In this document: one piece after another, positions 58,327 through 64,000 of the stretch
Numbering within the stretch: the first letter of the stretch is position 1
How the letters are laid out: each line of letters starts with the position of its first letter
Assembly (NCBI GenBank): GCA_904420555.1
Contig: CAJFVO010000004.1
Span: forward strand, 62,001-126,000
Source of the DNA: Candidatus Heritagella intestinalis
Lineage (GTDB): Bacteria; Bacillota; Clostridia; Oscillospirales; Acutalibacteraceae
Direction of reading: 5' to 3'
DNA length: 64,000 bases
The notes under the pieces: generated by a model
What the model was told of the DNA's origin: nothing
What the model saw: the letters and a program-made list of their open reading frames with translations, nothing else
Databases searched by the model: none
Made by a program: the position numbers and the translations under genes

Positions 58327-59712
58327 ATGAAACTCACAGCAAGAGAAATCGCGGCGGCCTGCGGGGGAAAGCTCCTTTGCGGCGATCCGGAAACCCCAGT
58401 GACCTCCTTTAGCACCGACAGCCGGGACATCCGCCCGGGGTGCTTTTTCGTGCCCCTGAAAGGGGAGCGCACCGACGCCCACATTTATATTGAAGCCACC
58501 CTGGCCGCCGGGGCCGCCGGCACCTTCACCCAGTATGAGAAGGCCCCGGAGAACGACAGCCACCCCTGGATTTATGTCCGGGACTGCGCCAAGGCCCTGC
58601 AGCAGACTGCGGCCTGGTACCGCAGCCGCTTCTCCATCCCGGTGGTGGGTATTACCGGCAGTGTAGGAAAAACCACTACCAAGGAAATGGTGGCCCTGGC
58701 CTTTTCCGCCGGGTTTCACACCATGCGCACCCAGGGGAACCAGAACAGCCAGATTGGCCTGCCCCTGACCCTTTTCCAGCTGGAGCCGGAGCATGAAGCG
58801 GCGGTCATCGAAATGGGCATGAGCGAGTTCGGGGAGATGTCCCGGCTGGCCGCCATTGCCCGGCCCGACGCGGCCATTATGACCAACATCGGCCTTTCCC
58901 ATATCGGCCAGCTGAAAACCCAGGAGAATATCCTCCGGGAGAAGCTCCACATTACCGACGGCTTTGGCCCGGACAACGTGCTGTTTGTCAATGGGGACGA
59001 CCCCTATCTGGCCACCCTGCGCCAGGGCCTGCCCTTCCCGGTGATTGCCTACGGCATGGGGGAAACCTGTGAGTACCGCATCACCAACGTGGAATCCCGG
59101 AAGGACGGCACCGCCTTCCAGCTGGCCTTTGCGGGGCAGGTGCTGCCGGTGTTTGTGCCGGCCTTTGGCCTGCACATGGCCTACAACGCCGCCGCCGCCA
59201 TTGCCGCCGCCCGCTGGGCGGGGATTGCCCCGGAAAAGGCCGCCAAGGCCCTGGCTGGATACCGCCCCCTGGCCATGCGCCAGCAGCAGTATGAGGCGGG
59301 AGGCATTTTGGTCATCGACGACACCTACAACGCCAGCCCGGATTCCATGATGGGGGGCGTGGACGTGCTGTGCTCCCTGGAGGTTTCCGGCCGCCGGGCC
59401 GCTGTGCTGGCGGATATGCTGGAACTGGGAGAGCTGTCCCAGGAGGCCCACCGGAAAGTGGGGCGCTACTGCGGGGAGAAGAAGCTGGATTTCCTCTTTA
59501 CTGTAGGGGAGGAGGCCCGGCAGATTGCCGCCGGGGCCCGGGAGGTTTCCCCGGAAATGGACTGCCGGGAGTTTATGGACAACGATTCGGCCCTGGCCGC
59601 CCTGCGGGAAGTCCTGCGCCCGGGAGATGCCGTGCTGGTGAAGGGCTCCCGGGGGATGCACACCGATGAGATCGTCCACGGCCTGCTGAAAGGGGATATC
59701 CGGATTCGGTAA
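58327..59712 (+). CDS. murF: UDP-N-acetylmuramoyl-tripeptide--D-alanyl-D-alanine ligase
   Basis: The 461-residue ligase joins D-Ala-D-Ala to the nucleotide precursor, the last cytosolic peptide step. It has the N-terminal substrate domain (VTSFSTDSRDIRPGCFFVPL), the ATP loop VVGITGSVGKTTTKEM, EMGMSEFGEMSRLAAI, NIGLSHIGQL and the C-terminal VIDDTYNASPDSM and KGSRGMHTDEIV. Start ATG 58327 follows GAAAGGATGA, six bases after murE. No mraY or murD follows in the window; the next gene is the NlpC/P60 hydrolase. Confidence 0.96.
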   Translation: MKLTAREIAAACGGKLLCGDPETPVTSFSTDSRDIRPGCFFVPLKGERTDAHIYIEATLAAGAAGTFTQYEKAPENDSHPWIYVRDCAKALQQTAAWYRSRFSIPVVGITGSVGKTTTKEMVALAFSAGFHTMRTQGNQNSQIGLPLTLFQLEPEHEAAVIEMGMSEFGEMSRLAAIARPDAAIMTNIGLSHIGQLKTQENILREKLHITDGFGPDNVLFVNGDDPYLATLRQGLPFPVIAYGMGETCEYRITNVESRKDGTAFQLAFAGQVLPVFVPAFGLHMAYNAAAAIAAARWAGIAPEKAAKALAGYRPLAMRQQQYEAGGILVIDDTYNASPDSMMGGVDVLCSLEVSGRRAAVLADMLELGELSQEAHRKVGRYCGEKKLDFLFTVGEEARQIAAGAREVSPEMDCREFMDNDSALAALREVLRPGDAVLVKGSRGMHTDEIVHGLLKGDIRIR

Positions 59713-59843
59713 CAGCTTTATGAATGAAACATGAATAAATAAAGCTGAATTCATGAACAGGCCGCAGAAAACGGGATTTTTTCTAAGAAAATCCGGGAAA
59801 AATCAGGATTAGCCCTTGCATCTTCCTTCGTTCTGTGATAGAC
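59713..59843. other. Intergenic region after murF
   Basis: It contains an inverted repeat CAGCTTTAT (59713-59721) with ATAAAGCTG (59739-59747), and a GGGATTTT/AAAATCC hairpin near 59773-59795. Neither has a T-run on the plus strand, so no clear murF terminator is seen. No gene. Confidence 0.5.
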
Positions 59844-59881
59844 TGTAACCAATTTGTTACCTTTTGTAATGGATTTGTAAT
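59844..59881 (+). promoter_or_regulatory. Two WalR-type boxes upstream of the NlpC/P60 gene
   Basis: Box 1 is TGTAAC-CAATT-TGTTAC (59844-59860) and box 2 is TGTAAT-GGATT-TGTAAT (59865-59881). Both fit the WalR/YycF consensus TGTWAH-N5-TGTWAH. The four half-sites lie 11, 10 and 11 bases apart, on one helix face. Confidence 0.75.
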
Positions 59882-59955
59882 CTTTCAAATGTCTATTAGC
59901 GTTCTCCAGATGAGGGAACAGGAACGATAAAGTTGCAGGAAGGGCGGTTTTTCCG

Positions 59956-61122
59956 ATGATAAAGAAAGTGCTGGCAGTTGTGGCCAGCGTTGTGATTGCG
60001 GCAAGCAGTATTTCCATGGGCGGCCTGACGGTTTCCGCTGTCAGCGGCGCTACGGGCGTGGGCCTGGCAGAGCATGTGATGACGGCGGAGCGTGAGAATT
60101 GGTCCTATGTATACGGCGGCACCAGCCCCGGAAGCGTGGACTGCTCCGGCCTTATCGTCACCTATAAGGGCGTGGGCGGTGTGCGCACCAACCTGTTGGG
60201 CTCCTCCTCGGAATCCGGCAACGTCAGCGACGGCATCCCCCGCATCCACGGCCTGGGGCTGTGGCAGCCCGGCCATGTGGGCGTCTATGTAGGCAGTGGC
60301 ATGGCGGTGGACGCCCGGAACGAGGCCAGCGATATTGTGTATCACGCGGTTTCCTCGAAGAAGTGGCAGAAGTGGTTCAAGGTGGCGGGGGTCAACTATC
60401 CCGACACCGGCTGGCAGACCTTTGAGGGCAACCGGTACTATTATGAAGACGGTCAATATGTGGTCAACTGCACCCGCGTAATTGACGGCAAGACTTATAC
60501 CTTCGACAGCAACGGCATTGCCGGCGGCGGCTCCATCGCCACCCCGGAGGAATTGGCTGCTGCGGGTCAGGCGGAGGCGGCCGAAAAGGCTGCTGCGGAA
60601 GCCGCCGCCGCTGAAAAGGCAGCGCAGCAGGAAGCGGCGGAAAAGGCCGCTGCCGAAAAGGCTGCCGCTGAGAAGAAGGCCAAGGAAGAAGAGGCCGCCA
60701 GAAAGAAGGCGGAGGAAGAAAAGAAGGCTGCGGAAGAAGCTGCCCGGAAGAAGGCCGAGGAAGAAGCCGCCGCCAAGAAAGCTGCGGAGGAAGCCGCTTC
60801 CCAGCAGGGACAGGAGCTGGCCCGCTCCTTGGCAACAGAGACCGTTCCCCTGGAAGAGAAGGTGATGCCTACGGTGAAGGCCGCTGTTGTCCCGGAGATT
60901 CGGGAGCAGGCCCCGGTAAATGCCGGCGCTACCGCTTTTGTGCTGGTGCTGCTGGTGTTCCTGGTTTCCGGAATGTCTTTCCTGATTTACCGCATGAAGC
61001 ACGTGGTGAACCATACCAGCTATGTGCCTGCCATGGATTTGACCTTTGTCCGGCAGATTTCCCGCCGGATGGAAAAGAACCTGGCGGAAAAGGCCGGCCG
61101 TATCAGCCGCAAGCGCAAGTAA
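59956..61122 (+). CDS. NlpC/P60-type peptidoglycan hydrolase with coiled coil and C-terminal membrane anchor
   Basis: The 388-residue protein has a signal peptide (KVLAVVASVVIAASSIS), then an NlpC/P60 domain (about 30-145) with Cys in PGSVDCSGLIV and His in WQPGHVGVYVGSG. A cell-wall-binding-like repeat follows (GNRYYYEDGQYV, GKTYTFDSNGIAGG), then a highly charged Ala/Glu/Lys helix (about 195-285). A C-terminal membrane helix (AFVLVLLVFLVSGMSFLIY, about 320-340) and a basic tail of about 45 residues come last. The hydrolase is thus outside and the tail inside the cell. Start ATG 59956 follows GGAAGG. Two WalR-type boxes lie 75 bases upstream, and a terminator follows. Confidence 0.9.
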   Translation: MIKKVLAVVASVVIAASSISMGGLTVSAVSGATGVGLAEHVMTAERENWSYVYGGTSPGSVDCSGLIVTYKGVGGVRTNLLGSSSESGNVSDGIPRIHGLGLWQPGHVGVYVGSGMAVDARNEASDIVYHAVSSKKWQKWFKVAGVNYPDTGWQTFEGNRYYYEDGQYVVNCTRVIDGKTYTFDSNGIAGGGSIATPEELAAAGQAEAAEKAAAEAAAAEKAAQQEAAEKAAAEKAAAEKKAKEEEAARKKAEEEKKAAEEAARKKAEEEAAAKKAAEEAASQQGQELARSLATETVPLEEKVMPTVKAAVVPEIREQAPVNAGATAFVLVLLVFLVSGMSFLIYRMKHVVNHTSYVPAMDLTFVRQISRRMEKNLAEKAGRISRKRK

Positions 61123-61141
61123 TCCTGCAATTACGAAATTT

Positions 61142-61173
61142 AGCCCCCGGAATTTGGTTCCGGGGGCTTTTTG
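61142..61173. terminator. Terminator after the NlpC/P60 gene
   Basis: AGCCCCCGGAA pairs with TTCCGGGGGCT, followed by TTTT; the stem is symmetrical and could also act on the ypeB side. Confidence 0.88.
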
Positions 61174-61280
61174 CGCCTTTATAGACAGATGTTTTTTCAG
61201 TCCAATTTTTTGCTTAGGCAGTTACGCGTGGACAAAGCGGAAGGTTTGCCCTCGCTTCCCTCAAATACGGATTGGCGTCC

Positions 61281-62633
61281 TTAGATGGCCAAAACGCCTT
61301 GGTCGCTTTCAATGAGTTCGTAGATTCGGTCTTCCATGCCGGTTTCCGTGTTGATATACACCAGGATGTTCTCCCCATCCTCCCCCTTGCAGACGAACTC
61401 CCAGCAGAGGGTCTCGTCCAGCCCCGGGGTGGGGATCATGGCCAGGGAGGGGTCCTGCTGGATTTCCAGCCGGGGGCTCACCGATTCCCGGGCCTTCTGG
61501 GCGGAAACAGCAATCTCAGGGATTTCCCGTTGGGTGTGGTTCATGAGATAACCAGTAGCGTTGTAGGAGACGATCTCCCCGTTGTCCAGGGCAACCCCCA
61601 CTTTAATCAGGTCTGGATAGCAGGTAACGGCATTTCCGGCGCTGTCCTCTTCCAGCCAGGCAAAGTTAAAGGTACACACGCCGTCGGCGGTGACGTAGTA
61701 GCTTTCCTTGACGGATTCCACGCCTGCTGTCTGGGAAAGGAATTCTTTGGCCTTTTCCAGGGCCTCCTCCTGGGAGAGTTTGTTTTCTCTGACTTCCCGG
61801 GGATTGGAAATAGAGCACAGCAGCCCGCCGTCCTTGGAGACGGAAATCCGGGTATCCCCGTGGGTGAAGTTATAGCAGGGCAGGCCGCCGCCGGTATCGG
61901 TGGTGTGCTCGAGACCGTCGGACTCTACTCCCAGGAATTTAGCCGCGGCCTGCTCCGCGTTGCCCTGGGGCAGACGCTCCAGCTGGCTGGTGGCCTTGGC
62001 AGTGCGCTGGCTGATGTGGTCGCTGAAGGGGCCGTCATAGATAAGGGTGGGGTATTCCCCAAAGGCCGAAGCGCTCTCTTCCAGCTGGTCGCTGAAGGTG
62101 GGGAGGGCTTCTGTGACGTTTTGCAGGGTGTTTTTGGCCTCTGTCATGGTGACTCGCCCATAGCGGAAGCGCTCTTCCAACTTTTGCAGCTCCTGGTTTA
62201 GGGTCTGGGCGTATTGCCGCAGGGAAGAGAGGTTGTTGAATTCTTCTTCCCCTAAAGTGGAGCCAGCCGCCAGCCGCCGGGAAAGATAGGAAGCATAGTC
62301 CCCAGCCTGGGAGAGAAAGCGGTTAATGTTGTTGGAGTTCTCCCCGGAGGTGGGCAGCGCGGCCAGGGCGGCCTTGGCCCCGGAGGATTCCTCCAGGAGC
62401 TGGGCGGCCAGGCCGGTCTGCGCGGTGGCAGTGTTGGCGTAGCGGGCCTTTTCTAAAGCGTCCTCCATGCCGGACACATAGCCGGAAAGGTCGTTGACAG
62501 CCCGCTGGTATACGTAAGAGAGGGTGGTTTCTGCCTGGGATTTCTCCATAACTTGGAGGGCAAAACTGGCGCCCAGCACCAGGGCCGCTGCCAGGGCAAA
62601 GGTCCCCACCCGGATTTTTCCTCTGCGGTTCAT
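61281..62633 (-). CDS. ypeB: Germination protein YpeB
   Basis: The 450-residue protein has an N-terminal membrane segment (VGTFALAAALVLGASFAL), a helical region (about 35-180) and PepSY-type repeats in the C-terminal half (AAAKFLGVESDGLEH, EEALEKAKEFLSQTAGVES, EIAVSAQKARESVSPRLEIQ). This is the layout of YpeB, which protects and localises the cortex-lytic enzyme SleB in spores. Start ATG 62633 follows AAGGAGG. sleB normally lies directly upstream, but here a UroD-family gene precedes it behind a terminator, so sleB must lie elsewhere in the genome. Confidence 0.93.
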   Translation of the reverse strand: MNRRGKIRVGTFALAAALVLGASFALQVMEKSQAETTLSYVYQRAVNDLSGYVSGMEDALEKARYANTATAQTGLAAQLLEESSGAKAALAALPTSGENSNNINRFLSQAGDYASYLSRRLAAGSTLGEEEFNNLSSLRQYAQTLNQELQKLEERFRYGRVTMTEAKNTLQNVTEALPTFSDQLEESASAFGEYPTLIYDGPFSDHISQRTAKATSQLERLPQGNAEQAAAKFLGVESDGLEHTTDTGGGLPCYNFTHGDTRISVSKDGGLLCSISNPREVRENKLSQEEALEKAKEFLSQTAGVESVKESYYVTADGVCTFNFAWLEEDSAGNAVTCYPDLIKVGVALDNGEIVSYNATGYLMNHTQREIPEIAVSAQKARESVSPRLEIQQDPSLAMIPTPGLDETLCWEFVCKGEDGENILVYINTETGMEDRIYELIESDQGVLAI

Positions 62634-62703
62634 GCAAAAGCCTCCTTGTCGGGTTCATGATAAAAAAGTCTTTCCCAATGCAGGCTTATTATACGGCAAA
62701 TGA

Positions 62704-62750
62704 AAAAAGAGGCTGCTGCACAGACCAAAAGCCGTGCAGCAGCCTCTTTG
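62704..62750 (-). terminator. Terminator of the UroD-family gene
   Basis: On the minus strand AAAGAGGCTGCTGCAC pairs with GTGCAGCAGCCTCTTT and continues into TTTT. It separates this gene from ypeB. Confidence 0.88.
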
Positions 62751-62775
62751 AGGTTATCCAATGAGAAGGGAACTC

Positions 62776-63780
62776 TTATTTTTGATAGAAGTCAGCAGTC
62801 TCCTGGAAGAAGGCGTCGATGTTGTCCCAGCGGGAGGCAGGGGGAATATCGCAGCCGGAGGAGATGACGAAGTTGGGATAGCTGCTGCACTCTTCCAGCA
62901 GGGTGCGGGTGGCCTCACGGATGGAATCCGGGGTGCCGTTGCAGAACTGGCCGGCCGGGTCGATGTTGCCCATGACCAGGGAGTCAGCAGGCAGGTTTTC
63001 CAGAGCCACCTTCATGGGAGTGGCGTTGCCCATATGATAGACAGAGAGCTTCAGCTCGGCCAGGCTCTCCATCTGACGGGGCACGGCGTCGCCGCAGTTG
63101 TGGTAGCCGAAGAGGAAGGAATCATCCTCTACTGCTTCGCGAATCTCCTTCACATAGGGAATGGAGAATTCATCGTTCATAGCGGGGGGCAGCAGGCCAG
63201 CCAGAGGTTCGGCCATGAGCACGCCGGAAGCGCCTACAGCCTTATAGGCCTTGATGTACTCAATGAGGAAAGCCGTGGCCTTTTTCAGCACAGTGTGTAC
63301 CATGTCCGGGTCGTCATAGCAGTAGATCATAGCATCGGAAACGCCCATGAGACGGCCAGCCAGAGAGAAAGGCCCGATAACGCCGGCCAGTACCGGACGG
63401 TCGGTGATGAGGCCCACAGCCTGCCGGATGGCCTCTACATAAATGCCCGTGCGGCCAGCGCCTACAGCAGGAACCTGCAGGGCGTCAGCTTCTTCCTGGG
63501 TTTCCACAATGTGGCCCACAATGGTGGGAACTTCGTCGTCCGTGATGCGGGCCTGTGCGCCGAAAGCCTCGGCTTCCACGGAGAGGTCCATCATGCTCAC
63601 GGAAGCGCAGGAGTCCACCCGGTCAGCAACGGCTTTCATGCCTTTGGCCTGCAGGGCGCTGTCCATTACCAGCTCGTTAACTGTGCAGCCCAAAAGCTGA
63701 ATAGAGGGGAAGGAAAGGATGGGCATGGGCTTTTTCACCGGGGAAGTGCGGATGTCTTCCAGCCATTTTTGTACGTTCAT
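62776..63780 (-). CDS. Uroporphyrinogen decarboxylase-family methyltransferase (MtaA/CmuA type)
   Basis: The 334-residue barrel protein has the family's zinc-binding pattern His-x-Cys (FGYHNCGDA) and a downstream Cys (ISSGCDIPP). VLAGVIGPFSLAGRLMG and MGNIDPAGQFCNGTPDSI also match corrinoid-dependent methyltransferases rather than true HemE, which lacks these cysteines. Such enzymes move methyl groups between corrinoid proteins and a thiol or tetrahydrofolate. No corrinoid-binding protein lies in the window; the partner may be just upstream. Start ATG 63780 follows AAAAGGAG; upstream in-frame ATGs have no ribosome site. Confidence 0.9.
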   Translation of the reverse strand: MNVQKWLEDIRTSPVKKPMPILSFPSIQLLGCTVNELVMDSALQAKGMKAVADRVDSCASVSMMDLSVEAEAFGAQARITDDEVPTIVGHIVETQEEADALQVPAVGAGRTGIYVEAIRQAVGLITDRPVLAGVIGPFSLAGRLMGVSDAMIYCYDDPDMVHTVLKKATAFLIEYIKAYKAVGASGVLMAEPLAGLLPPAMNDEFSIPYVKEIREAVEDDSFLFGYHNCGDAVPRQMESLAELKLSVYHMGNATPMKVALENLPADSLVMGNIDPAGQFCNGTPDSIREATRTLLEECSSYPNFVISSGCDIPPASRWDNIDAFFQETADFYQK

Positions 63781-63960
63781 AAAGAGATCGCTCCTTTTGT
63801 TTAATGTGAATGTAGAATTCATAAAAGTCAGTAGGTTTACGTCCAGTATAGCCGGTAAGGCCACGGCCTGCTGGTAGTATTCCGCTGTTTTTTGAAAATT
63901 TTTGAAAAATCTCTGGGAAATCCTTTCCCAATATTGCCGGGAAGAGGCTGGTGGGCAGGC

Positions 63961-63989
63961 TTGCCCTTTTTTTGGATTTCTGTTACAAT
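63961..63989 (+). promoter_or_regulatory. Promoter for a plus-strand gene beyond the right edge
   Basis: TTGCCC (63961-63966), a 17-base spacer and TACAAT (63984-63989). The gene it would drive is outside the window. Confidence 0.5.
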
Positions 63990-64000
63990 GGCCCCAAAGA

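Overview
The window is 64 kb of a GC-rich Gram-positive chromosome from an anaerobic, endospore-forming member of the Clostridia, most likely an Oscillospirales-type gut bacterium. The evidence is sporulation and germination genes (ylbJ-, yqfC-, yqfD- and ypeB-like), strong AGGAGG ribosome binding sites, frequent GTG/TTG starts, HrcA-type CIRCE operators, lipoproteins with lipoboxes, a Firmicutes-type mur cluster and no outer-membrane genes. I saw no rRNA, tRNA, CRISPR array, transposase or prophage gene.

Layout. 1-626: 5' end of a secreted surface protein, cut by the left edge. 1009-3660: htpG under a CIRCE element, then a lipoprotein behind a leader with a terminator/antiterminator arrangement. 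3803-6407: YtrA-type GntR repressor, ABC ATPase and two permeases. 6649-8061: NfeD plus stomatin-like SPFH pair. 8115-14503: AraC regulator divergent from a 1706-residue wall-anchored GH85 endoglycosidase. 14590-19808: sporulation and RNA/lipid housekeeping block (ylbJ; yqfC-yqfD-phoH-ybeY-dgkA). 19880-26835: ferredoxin-like protein, manA, and a MoxR/DUF58/transglutaminase operon. 27097-33269: fakA, recG, cytidylate-kinase-like gene, ymdB, lipoprotein. 33323-36207 (minus): GrpB-pyrophosphatase fusion, a 56-residue membrane protein, recQ. 36822-38981: second NfeD plus flotillin pair. 39155-41162: two flavodoxin-like reductases and a HAD phosphatase. 41226-42367: CIRCE plus two hsp20 copies. 42465-44750: two paralogous XRE regulators set among palindromic elements, a SLOG-domain gene and a flavin reductase. 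45076-51068: pectinesterase, lipoprotein, GH51 arabinofuranosidase and Crp/Fnr regulator. 51072-53820: CIRCE plus clpB. 54142-63780: hydroxyacid dehydrogenase, NagZ-like GH3, murE-murF, an NlpC/P60 hydrolase with WalR-type boxes, ypeB, and a UroD-family methyltransferase.

How the genes fit together. Three chaperone loci (htpG, hsp20 pair, clpB) carry HrcA-type operators and so form a dispersed heat-shock regulon. Two NfeD-SPFH modules probably organise membrane microdomains. GH85, CE8 and GH51 enzymes point to harvest of host or dietary N-glycans, pectin and arabinan. MurE/MurF, NagZ and NlpC/P60 handle peptidoglycan synthesis, recycling and remodelling.

The least explained material is intergenic: a densely folded stretch at 15815-16005, tandem arrays with 65-bp and 60-bp periods at 36278-36500 and 53918-54157, nested palindromes around the XRE genes, and the regulatory leader at 3024-3153. 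All functional assignments come from reading the sequence; no database search was run.
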